A DNA stretch of 64,000 nucleotides from NCBI RefSeq assembly GCF_050624435.1, contig NC_134538.1, positions 128,012,937 through 128,076,936 on the forward strand, written 5' to 3'. Under the pieces are notes generated by a model. The model was not told the origin of the DNA. It did not search any database and saw nothing but the letters and a program-made list of their open reading frames with translations. A program made the translations under genes and the position numbers. Of this stretch, positions 45,266 to 55,425 are shown in pieces. The DNA is from Tenrec ecaudatus (taxonomy: Eukaryota; Chordata; Mammalia; Afrosoricida; Tenrecidae). Positions within the stretch are counted from its first letter, which is position 1. Every line of letters begins with the position of its first letter.

Positions 45266-46039
45266 CACGCTGGCCGTCTCCCCGACAGGGTAGTCAACAA
45301 CTGATTTGTTCGGAAGTGGCTTGCCAGCCTTTCCTTCCAAGATAACCTCTCAAACTACCAGCCTTTCAGAGAGCAGTTGAGCCCAGTCATGGGTAAGTCC
45401 CCTCAGAAACAAGGCCCAGCGATCCAGTCTGATAAAGCGGCCGCTAAGAACCCCTTGGAGCACAGTTCTTTCCTCTCCACCCACATGGAGTTAGGTGGCA
45501 TCCACTGATGCCAACTGGCACAACATGGTGTTTGAAGCCCCAAACGCCCATTACCACCCGGTCAGTTCCAATTCCTGTTTGGCATAGGGTGGTGGAGGCT
45601 GTACATCTTTGTGAGCACTAATCTTTCTCTGGTGGGTTTGTATGGTCAGGAATTAGAGATGAGCCAAAATATGTACTTATCACACTTACTTACTTATATT
45701 TATTGCCTGCATTTTTCTATAGTAGCTCTGGTTCTGAGCAGCCCCCACCTACTTGCTCATCAGTAATGCATCTGGGACCCCCGAGGACTTAAACCCCTTC
45801 CGCATGTGTCTGTGGCTTCCAAGGTCCCTTCTTGAGCTCTAACCAGCATCTCCATGGCGTTAATGGGAAGGCGGGGAACAGGAAGGACCCCAACTCTGAG
45901 GCCAGCGGATGAAGGTGAACCATCCTGGCAGCAAGAAGGATGGAAGCAACTAGCTGGTAGCATCTCTGCTGGGCTCCTTTGAAGGGTGTGCATGTTGGGG
46001 GGCTGTCAGCTCCTGCTACTTCAAGAGGTTTGTTGCTCT
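45266..46039. other. Unassigned sequence
   Basis: No gene seen. Weak SINE-tail-like traces occur near 45560-45600. Confidence 0.4.
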
Positions 46040-46180
46040 TACTTGCCCATCAAGTTGGCTCAGATTCATGGTGCCCTTGTTCATAACAGAACTAACGATT
46101 TCCTCCTTTTGCTTGTCGGTATGTTTAAGCGCACTGTTGTGGCTATTGTGTCGTGCCTTCCGGTCTAGGAGGTGCACACT
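46040..46180 (-). mobile_element. RTE/BovB-type fragment
   Basis: TGCCCATCAAGTTGGCTCAG and GTTTAAGCGCACTGTTGTGG resemble reversed RTE tail sequence. Weak match. Confidence 0.35.
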
Positions 46181-46523
46181 CCAGCACACTGGGCATTATG
46201 TTGTGATCCACAAGATTTTCCCTGGATGTGTTTCAGGTAAACTACTAGGCCTTTCTTTCTAGTCTGTTTTGGACTGGAACATTGCCATGCTGGGTGCCCC
46301 TGCCGGGAGTTAATGCTAATGGCATGGCAGCAAAGTACGAGCCCCAGTCCGATGAATGGACGGCAGGTGACAACCAGCAGGTTCAGGCCGGAAGCAATTG
46401 TTAATTGGAAGGCTATCTTCTCTACCATCAATTTTGGATATTGGATTATGATTTTTAGGTAGGCTGGGCTATCCCATATCCAATGGTTATATATTTTTGG
46501 GGATCACAGACACCAATGAATCT

Positions 46524-46704
46524 CTCTTATCTCATCTCATCTCATCATCTCCTCATCTCATCATCTCCTCATCTCATCTCTTCATCTCATCTCCTCATCT
46601 CCTCTCCTCTCCTCTCATCTCCTCATCTCATCTCCTCATCTCATCTCATCTCATTTCATCTTATCTCATCTCATCTCTTCATGTCATGTCATGTCATCTC
46701 ATCC
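46524..46704. repeat. Pentanucleotide-based tandem repeat
   Basis: About 180 bp of CTCAT/CTCCT units, ending in three ATGTC units. Simple-sequence DNA; open frames through it are artefacts. Confidence 0.95.
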
Positions 46705-46737
46705 AAAGGCTGAATCTGTGAAGTAGTCATTTGTTCT

Positions 46738-47000
46738 TGAAAGGTGCCGTAGAGTCAGTTCTGACTCATAGCAAACCCATGTACACCAGAATGAACCACT
46801 ACCCAGTTCTGAGCCACCCGAATAATGGTTGGTGTGTTTTAGACCATTGATACAGCCACTAGGTCAATCCATCTAAAGAGGGGTTCTTACTCTTTTTCAC
46901 TGACCCTCTTTTAACCAAGTCTCTTCTCCAGGGACTTGTCCCTCTTGAAAAAATATCCAAAGTACATGAGACAAAGTATTATCTGAAATGGAGGTACGTT
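46738..47000 (-). mobile_element. RTE/BovB-type LINE 3' fragment
   Basis: GTGCCGTAGAGTCAGTTCTG and CTTCTCCAGGGACTTGTCCC are the reversed RTE 3' end, parallel to 49810-50040. Confidence 0.7.
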
Positions 47001-48027
47001 ACCCTGAAGGGGTACAGCCAATTTACCCACTCCAAGTCAGAGGAAGATAGAGAAGTGTTATTTAGAAGGTCTCCCAGTGAGGAGCCCACAGTTCTGTAAA
47101 ACAGACCATCTTGTGGTGATCCTGTTTGAAATCAGCATATATATAGAAGTTGGCTTGGAAGTTACACTTCAGGGAATCATGTATCGATGCTTTATATTAA
47201 CTCGGATTTCGGGATAACCATGGCAAACAACTGCTGGTCATGAGCAAGCAACCTGAACAATAATGTTATTAAGTTTCTGGTCAGTCTCAGGATAGCTTTG
47301 TTTACTGGCTAGAAGGCAAGGCCTAGCTTTTCATTACTGACAGTCAGGTGACTAAGAGAACACTCTCAGCATTATCTGCCCCTTTTAGGTGTCACCCACA
47401 TCCAACCTGTATGCTTTTGAGCACTGTGGCAAGTTGTAAAAATTTCATACACAATGCATTCAGTAAAGTACCTTAGGCGAACTGCGTTGTGTAAGGGTTT
47501 TTTTTTTCTTTTCCCTAACTGCATTAAGTAAAATAACTTGGGTTAGAAACGCACAAAAAACAAATAACATTCCCCCAAATGAAAGATTTCCTTTCACAGT
47601 GTGGCTTGACATGGGTAAAAGTAGGCTGTGAGCTTTCAATTCTCTGAGAAGAAGGATTCATCGAGTTTGCAACCTGAAGTGCTGGATCAAGGAAGACTCT
47701 GGGGTCAGACCCAGATGAACAACATCGCATCCTCTCAGACCCAGGTGACCAGCATCGCATCCTCTCAGACCCAGGTGAACAGCATCACATCCTCTCCGAT
47801 TGTCTGATTTCACGCTGGCGTTGGCTCATGGGTTCTTTCCTTCGTGGCCTTGGTGGCTTTTTTAAAAACCAGCAAGGCCCCTTGGCTGTTTCTGCCTCTG
47901 GACTTGGCTCAGGGCCAATGCAGGCACAGATTATGTCTCTTCTTGAAAGCCCCTGAGCTCCTTAGGAAAATTGGTTCACATCCTCTAGCAAGCTGCCGTC
48001 GTTTCTCTTGCTGTGTTGGTCAAATTG
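47001..48027. other. Mostly unassigned; holds a minisatellite
   Basis: No gene seen. The only clear structure is the 30-bp repeat at 47706-47795. Confidence 0.45.
47706..47795. repeat. 30-bp minisatellite, three copies
   Basis: Units at 47706, 47736 and 47766 start CAGACCCAG and end CATCCTCT, with a few substitutions. Confidence 0.95.
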
Positions 48028-48170
48028 AAAACCAAACTCACTGCCATCACGTTAATTCTGACCCATAGCAACTTATAAGACAGGCTAGAACTGCCCCCAT
48101 GGGCTTCCAAGACTGTAACTCTTTACAGGAGGAGAAAGCCCTGTCTTTCTCCCAGCTAAGTGAGCTACTG
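48028..48170 (-). repeat. AfroSINE 3' part
   Basis: Starts AAAACCAAACTCACTGCCAT and keeps GGCTTCCAAGACTGTAACTC. The head is missing. Confidence 0.8.
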
Positions 48171-48376
48171 CCCTCATAATAATTTATTTTATTTTTGTCT
48201 CATTGACCATCTTACTATCAAAAGCCCGAAGTCCTGTTGTATAACCTAAAAGATAAACTCTTTTTTAAAAAGTAACCCTCTGTTATAACAGGATGCTAGA
48301 GGCCTCATAATTGAGCAAAGCAGTAGGTGTCAAGAGCTCCCTTCATCGAAGCGAGGGATCAACCATGCAAAGAATC

Positions 48377-48562
48377 GTGAAACCGAATTCTGCTGCCCTT
48401 AGTTCACCTTCTACCTCTGGGCCATCAAAGAAGATGTCAGGACGCAGAATAATGTGGATTTCTTTGTAGAGAGTAGCAGACTCCCCAGTCCTACTTTAAA
48501 CGACTCACCCAGAGACATCGAGTCGATTCCAATGTATAGAAACCCTACAGCAAAGACCAGAA
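48377..48562. repeat. Local duplication, copy 1
   Basis: 186 bp matching 49581-49762, including GTAGAGAGTAGCAGAC (exact in both). It joins unknown sequence to an AfroSINE tail. Confidence 0.8.
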
Positions 48563-48706
48563 CCACCTCTGTGGGATTCTGAGTCTGTAATTCTTTATGG
48601 GAGGAGAAAGCCTCATCTTCCTCCCACTGAGCGGCTGGTGGCTTTCAACTGCTGACCTTGTGGTTAGCAGCCCTCTGCAATAACCACTGTGCAACCAGGG
48701 CTCTTG
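48500..48706 (-). repeat. AfroSINE, full length
   Basis: Reversed copy from ATCGAGTCGATTCCAATG to GTGCAACCAGGGCTCTTG. Its tail lies within the local duplication. Confidence 0.85.
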
Positions 48707-49580
48707 CCCTCCTCCTCCTAAAACCAAAGTGAACTTCAGAGAAATTGCCAGCAGAGTTTGATCTGTGCCTCCCAGCATTGGAGCCTTACTGGACTCAAAT
48801 GAAAATTGTAAATTGAGAGGCTGTGGCAGAGGTTGCCCAGTATGGCTGTGGGGGAAAGAGGTGGTGCCACACTGGGAATGGTCGCTACTCCTCGGGTGTC
48901 GGGGGCAGGGGAGCATCCATGTTTGACTAGTCGGAATGGCTACATGATCTCTATCTTGGAGGACTGCCTCTGGGGCCAAGGGACACAAGCCTAAGAAGTG
49001 TTGTGGGAAGAACCTACCACAGTTCCCCTCAAGAGGGTTCTCTTGAACTATTGGCTAAACCCAAGAGCCGAGAGAACAGTTAACCCAGGCAAGCAAGGGT
49101 TTTCCTGCCTTCCTGTGTGGCCTCCGTGTACGGGCCTCCAGAATGGAGGAGAGCACAGAAGGGCAAGGAGTCACCTGGACCCCCCGCTTGCCTGTCTTCT
49201 GTGTACTGGGGGCGTAGAGCTGGGTAGAAGATGGACGTGAAGGTGGAATTGGGCCTTTGGACAGGTATTTTATTACCTAAATTCACAGAGGATATTTTAT
49301 TCCCTGAGACTGACCTGAAAATCTCCCAGCCCTGCCCTGCAGTTCCTTCAAGCGCAGGAAAGAATCAGCTGTGAAAGTCCATTCGGCGAGCTCAGGAGAA
49401 TAAGAACAGTTGCCTTCGGTTTGTGCTGCACATCTTAAGGGGTTCGTTTTGTCCAGCAAATGGATTGTACTGGGAGGACACAGTCAGATGGCAGTGTCTG
49501 CTAGGAGGTGGCAATAATGTCCTGAGGCAGTGGCCCTGCTCTTAAGAACTAAGTGCTAGCTAGCAGAGAAAGATACAATT
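48707..49580. other. Unassigned sequence
   Basis: About 0.9 kb of moderately GC-rich DNA. Overlapping open frames are present on both strands with no recognisable family. Confidence 0.45.
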
Positions 49581-49762
49581 GTGAAACCAAATTCTGCTGC
49601 CGTTAGTTCACTATCCACCTCTGGACCATCAAAGAAAAGATCAGGAGGCATCATACTGTGGATTTCTTTGTAGAGAGTAGCAGACCCCCCAGTCTTGCTT
49701 TTAAAACTCACTCAGAGCCGAGTCGATTCCAAAGTATAGCACCCCCATAGGAAAGACTAGAA
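49581..49762. repeat. Local duplication, copy 2
   Basis: Second copy of 48377-48562. It ends inside the SINE tail (about 49705-49762), so the SINE here is only a fragment. Confidence 0.8.
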
Positions 49763-49799
49763 ATTTTATCAAAAGAAAAATGTATCTTTTAATCTTCTC

Positions 49800-52265
49800 C
49801 TACAGGTGTTGTGCCATCTAGTCAGTTCCGTAGGGACCCTGATGCACAACAGAATGAATACTGCCCTACCCTGCTCCATCCCCACAGTGTTCCCATGCTG
49901 GAGCTCATTGTTGCAGCCACCGTGTCAATCCATCTCCAGAGGGCCTTGCCCTTCTTCGATGCCCCTCTACCACACATGATGTCCTTCTCCAGGGACCGTC
50001 TCTCCAAAATATGGAAGACAAAGTCTCACTGTCCTTGCCTCTAAGAAACACTCTGGCTTTACTTCTTCCAAGATAGATCCCTTTGTCTGTTTAGCAGTAC
50101 ATAGTACTTTCAACATTCTTCCCCAGCAGCACAATTCCAATGCACCGATTCTTCAGCCTTCTGTAATCAAAGTAACATCATTGCTTTTTAATACTCTAAA
50201 GAGGTCCTGATGCAACAAATTTACCTGATGTAACTTGTATTTCGATCCCTTAACCGCTGCTTCCATGAACATTGGTGTGGCTCCAAGCAAGATAAAATCC
50301 TTGACAACTTCAACCTTTTCTTCATTTATCATGATAATACCTATTGATCCAGTTGTGAGGATTTTGGTTTTCTTCATATTGAATTGTAATCTATGTTGAA
50401 GGCTACAATCCTTGTTTTTATCAGGAAATGCTTCAAGTCCTCCCTACTTTCAGCAAGCAAGGTCGTGTTAGCTACTTATCACAGGTTGTTAATAAGCCTT
50501 CCTCCAATCCTTATGTCTCATTCTTTTATATGAAAAAGCCAACTTCTCGGATAATTGCTCAGCGTACACATTGAATCAGTTGGGTGAGAAGAGGATACAA
50601 CCCTGTTATACACCTTTCCTGATTTTTAAAAAACATTTTATTAGGGACTCATACAACTCTTATTACAATCTATACATACATCAATTGTGTAAAGCACATC
50701 TATACATTCTTTGCCCTCATAATTTTCAAAGCATTTGCTCTCCACTTAAGCCCTTGGCTTCAGGTCCTCTTTTTCTCCCCCTCCCCCCGGCCCCTCCCTC
50801 ATGAGTCCTTGATAATTTATAAATTCTTATTTTGTCATATCTTGCCCTATCCGGTGTCTCCCTTCTCCCCCTTTTCTGTTGTCCATCCCCCAGGGAGGAG
50901 GTCACATGTAGATCCTTGTAATCGGTTCCCTCTTTCCAACCCACTCACCCTCTACCCTCCCAGTATCACTCCTCACACCCCTGGTCCTGAAGGTATCATC
51001 CGCCCTGGATTCCCTGTGCTTCCAGCTCCTATCTGCATCAATGTACATCCTCTGCTCTATCCAGACTTGCAAGGTAGAATTCGGATCATGATAGTGGGTG
51101 GGGAGGAAGCATTTAGGAACTGGAAGAAAGCTGTATTTTTCATCAGTGCTACATTGCACCCTGACTGACTCATCTTCTCCCCTATACCCCTCTGCAAGGG
51201 GATCTCCAGTGGCCGATAAATGGGCTTTGGGTCTCCACTCTGCACTTCCCTCTTCATTCACTATGGTAAGATTATTTTTTTCCTGATGATGCCTTATACC
51301 TGATCTCTTCGACACCTTGTGATCACACAGGCTGGTGTGCTTTTTCCTTGTGGGCTTTGTTGCTTCTGAGCTTGATGGCCGCTTGTTCACCTTCAAGCCT
51401 TTAAGACCCCAGACAGTGTATCTTTTAACAGCCGGGCACCATCAGCTTCCTTTGCCACATTTGCTTATGCACCCATTTGTCCTTGGCAATCGTATCATGG
51501 AGTTGTGCACCCAATGATATGCTTTTTTGTTCTTTGATGCCTGATAACTGATCTCTTCGGAACCACGTGATCACACAGGCTGGTGTGTTCTTCCATGTGG
51601 GCTTTGTTGCTTCTGAGCTAGATGGCCGCTTGTTTATCTTCAAGCCTTTAAGACCCCAGACACTGTATCTGTTGATAGCCGGGCACCATCAGCTTTCTTC
51701 ACCATATTTGCTTGTTCACCCGCTTTGGCTTCAGTGGTTGTGTTGGGAGGGTGAGCATCATAGAATGCCAATTTAATAGAAGAAAGTATTCATGCATTAA
51801 GGAAGTGCTTGAGTAGAGGCCCAAGGTCCTTCAGCCACCTTAATACTAAACCTATAAATATAGGCACATAGATCTATTTCCCCATCCTCATATATATAGT
51901 TGCATATGTACATGTCTTTGTCTAGACCTCTATAATGCCCTTTGCCTCCCAGCTCTTTCCTTTCCTGATTTGAAAACATGCAGTGTGCCCTTGTTCTAGT
52001 CGCATAAGTGCCTCTTGGTCCATGTATTTACTTGCATGTGCTATCAGTGATGTTGCTCTGTAACTTGAGCATTCTGTTGGGCCACCTTTCTTTTGGGACG
52101 GGTACAAATATGGGCGACTTCCAGTCCGTTGGCCAAGTAGCTGTCTTCCAAGTGTCTTGGCACAGACCAGTGAGTGATTCCAGCATGCGGGGCAAAGTTG
52201 TAAATCCTGGAAATGAGTTATTTACTCTGTGCCGATTTGTCATTTTCATGCTTCTTTGCAAATCA
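49800..52265 (-). mobile_element. RTE/BovB-type LINE, split by an L1
   Basis: The reversed RTE covers 49800-50625 and about 51972-52265. Degraded ORF2 peptides are readable: MKKTKILTTGS with VEVVKDFILLGAT (about 50260-50377), and TWKTATWPTDWKSPIFVPVP plus TECSSYRATSLIAHASK (about 52000-52220). Frameshifts and the L1 make it inactive. Confidence 0.85.
50626..51958 (-). mobile_element. L1 3' end inserted in RTE, 13-bp TSD
   Basis: Flanked by perfect CCTTTCCTGATTT at 50613-50625 and 51959-51971. The reversed L1 3' UTR carries a partial internal duplication: the CTTCAAGCCTTTAAGACCCC block occurs near 51391 and again near 51640. Confidence 0.9.
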
Positions 52266-52439
52266 GGATAATAAGATTTAGAGTTAAAGAAAAGGATTCT
52301 CACAACCTTCTTTTTCTACCAATGTTTATTTTTTATAATTTCTTTGCTCTTTCCCCCCTCATTACTGTTCAGAATGTACACAGCTGAACATGAACCAACT
52401 TAACGGTTTCTACATGTACAATTCAGCTATACTGATTGC

Positions 52440-52566
52440 AAACCCAAACAGAACTCCCCGTCATGGAGCCAATTCTGACTCAATGAAGAGACCCTTCTGG
52501 GCAGGGTGGGCCTGGCTCTGTGGGCTTCCAAGATGGTGACTCTCCTAAGGGAGGGAATGCCACCTC
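52440..52566 (-). repeat. AfroSINE 3' part, diverged
   Basis: GTCATGGAGCCAATTCTGAC and TGGGCTTCCAAGATGGTGAC are reversed SINE tail and body. Confidence 0.65.
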
Positions 52567-53389
52567 TGCCACTTTTGTTTTTTTACATCAAGTTTTTTCC
52601 AAACCGTTTCTCTCCTCCATTAGCATCTCCTTTCTTTCCTCCTGGCCAACCCTGAGGTCAGAATGCAGATGACACAAATCTGCAGCCTGTAAGAAATGTG
52701 CAAGGTTTATCTGTCACTCACGTTCCAGCGTTCTCTTCCGGGTGAGCACACAGTGGCCGGTGGGTGCCACTTCCGGTTTCCTTTTTCAGTGGGGAAAAGG
52801 AGTTCGGAAGTAGTCCTTTTTTTATGAACTTACTAACACATTCCAAAATGTGTTCCTAAAACTTCTACAGCGTGGTCCACCTTGTGCAACTAAAGACGAC
52901 CCGAGGATCATTTTCTGGCCGAAGGTAGCTGGATGGAGGGCGACTAGGCCTCTGGTGACCCTGAAGCTCCCCTCTCAGCGTCAAACCCCCTCCCCCCCCA
53001 GCACCTTCCTCCCCCCGCCCCCCCCTCCTGCCATCGTTATCCTGAGCACTTCGCAAGCATGGACTCAACCTCCCCACGCTCTTGGGAGTCAGATGGTGTG
53101 ACCAGCTTTACAGGTGTGGAGGGTTAAGCACACACGTTTCTGTGAGCTGTCAGTCACGGTCTTTGGCTTTCCCCAGCCACATCGTGGGCGAAGTGGGGAC
53201 AGAGGGATACCTTGCCTCTCCTTCCCCACCCACCTCCCAACAAGGAGGTAGCTTGGAATTTCAAGGACGTATCTCGAAAGAGCAAGACTGTTTTCTGTGC
53301 CCTCCCCGCCCCAACTTGATCTTTGAAGAACTCAGGAATCAGTGGGAGGAGGAGGGGGTGGGGTGCGGAGGGGGCCATGATCTGGCTCC
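52567..53389. other. Unassigned, GC-rising sequence
   Basis: Poly-C/CCTCC tracts near 52985-53030. No gene seen. Confidence 0.4.
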
Positions 53390-53790
53390 ATAATTAAAAC
53401 GGAAAAACAAAAGCTATTTGTAGCAGAAAAACATCGCGCTAATGTGATTTCCTCCTGGCGGACTGGCAAGTTCAAAGCAGTAGTGCAGGTTGCCATGGGC
53501 ACCGGATTCTTTCGGCTCTGCTGGTTCATTTTACTTAGCTACTGGAGGGGGAGACGACGGGCAACCAGTCAGAATCGCGGCGCATTGTGAGAATAGATTT
53601 GTAATTTTTATGTAATACCTTCTCTTTAGAGATCTGTCCAGATAACAGCGGCAATCTCTTGACAGCCCGTCAAGGGCAGGAAATTCAGTCTCTTAAGAAT
53701 CGCCACGGTATACGGGGGGCCTTTTCTTCCTTTGCAAGCATAGCTCAGTCCCAACAGGTTGCAAATAAATATTTGCCAAAAGAGGGGGTG
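53390..53790. promoter_or_regulatory. Candidate conserved non-coding element
   Basis: Repeat-free block with TAATTA at 53391-53396 and long complex non-coding sequence. No stable reading frame. Enhancer character is inferred from texture and context only. Confidence 0.35.
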
Positions 53791-54227
53791 GGGTGGGGGA
53801 TGGGTGCCACATTAGCATGCAGCAGCTGCCTGAGTTCAAGTTTGAGTTTATGGGGAGGAGGATTGGGAGAGAAATTGGGATCCAGGGAACAGAGTGGGAA
53901 GAGGGGCGGAGAATGTCAGAAGAGAAAGGCCAGGAGGCTTCTGGGACGATTTGAAATTATTTTGGAATAAAATTCAAAACCTCACTGCCATCGAGTCTAT
54001 CTCAACTAAATATGCCTGATACAGCACAGCCAAATATGCTTGGTAATACATAATAATAGTAATACTTAAAATTAAACATGTCTAATTCATTAACAAGAGA
54101 TCACAGAGGAAATTCAAAGCATACGCAAAGAATATTACATTAGAAAAAGAAGCCGATTCTAAAAAGAACCAAACAGAACTTCCCAAGATATGAAATATAA
54201 CGATTTCAGTGAAGAACGTCTTGCCGG

Positions 54228-54458
54228 AGTCCCTGCCAGCAAGTCTGTGCCGAATCACATTGACTCCACAGGACAGAGCAGAGCTTCCCCTGTGGGTTTC
54301 CGATACTGTGACGCTTCACAGGAGTGGAATTCCTCCGTGGTATTCCGATACTGGGATGCTTCACAGGAGTGGAAAGCCTCCTCTTTCTTTCCTTGGGTGG
54401 CTGGTGGGTTGGAACTGCTCAAGTGCTGTGCTTAGCCCACTGGGCTACCAGGGCTCTT
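54228..54458 (-). repeat. AfroSINE with internal 45-bp duplication
   Basis: Reversed SINE ending GGGCTACCAGGGCTC. A segment starting TTCCGATACTG at 54298 repeats at 54343. Tail-like fragments also occur near 53972-54002. Confidence 0.8.
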
Positions 54459-54919
54459 TCATGCAAGCAGAGAGGTGCAGAGTTAAAGCTGTTCTTTCAC
54501 AGGGATGGAGGAAGGGAGTGAGGGAGGAAGAGAGAAAGAGGAGAGAAGGGGGTCATATGAGAGAGAAAAGGGGATGAGTGTGGGGAGACAGGGGAAAGGG
54601 CGGAGGAGGGAGAGACTATTGCTCCTGAGACCATATGCCCGAACTGCTACGGTTCCCCCCCCCCCCCCTCACCCAACTCTCTTCCTTTCCCAGCGGAGAA
54701 TCTCGAAAGTCCTTTGCTTTTCAGTGGATTCCAAGTCAGAGGCCTACAGGACAGTGTCCCCCCACCCCACCCCTCCGCATCTTTCTGCTGAGCAGGGGCT
54801 GGTGGGTTCTCCCCAATGACCCTTCTGTTCCCACTTACAAGGTCGCCCCCAGGAGGGTGTGTGTGTGTACGGGTGGGGGTGGGGAGGTAAAGTCCAGAAG
54901 TGCTTCACCAGCACTGAAC
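54459..54919. other. Purine-rich and poly-C low-complexity DNA
   Basis: GGAGA-rich run (about 54500-54620), C run (54656-54667) and GT/GGGT run near 54858-54890. No gene seen. Confidence 0.6.
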
Positions 54920-55425
54920 CGAAGAATGAAGTTTTGCTTCGTTTGTTTCAAGTTATCAGGGCCAGGTGACTTTTGTCTTGAATTATGCATTTTCCTTCCC
55001 TGACAAATGAAGCCTCCTGCCAATGCGTTTGCATCAGCGAAGGTCCCTCCCCCTCCTATGCGGCGAGCGGCAGCATTTCACAATTTTAAATGATGGCCCC
55101 AGAATTGCCATGGAAGCGGCAATATTTCATAGTGATTTCTCCTTTCCTTCTCCCTCTCGCCCCGTGATCCGCGTTGTCTAAGCAAATGCGGGCAGTTTCT
55201 TTACTAGCTGCACGATGCCTAAGTAAGCAAAAGGCAGGATTAAGCAAACGTCTTCCAGATCTCCATTTGTCATGGACACAAATCGCCGTTTCAGCTCTTT
55301 TGCTTGATGCAAATAAGCTGATGGATGTATATCATCGGCAGCCTATCTTATGACTGACATTCCCTGTCTGCTGCTGAATGTACATCCGTGTTTTCCCTAG
55401 GGAAGGATGCAACAGTGAAGGTAAA
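54920..55425. promoter_or_regulatory. Candidate conserved non-coding element with octamer
   Basis: About 0.5 kb of complex repeat-free sequence with an ATGCAAAT octamer at 55307-55314, a TTTGCATC at about 55029-55036, and AT-rich homeodomain-like cores. No consistent reading frame. Likely enhancer, by inference. Confidence 0.35.

Noticed and set aside
44706-45304. Overlapping 179- and 193-codon open frames on opposite strands
   Set aside because: Both run through CpG-rich DNA where stops are rare; no domain, no splice logic and no family similarity recognised.
46524-46704. Regular short repeats that could suggest a CRISPR array
   Set aside because: Units are 5 bp with no spacers; this is a mammalian simple repeat.
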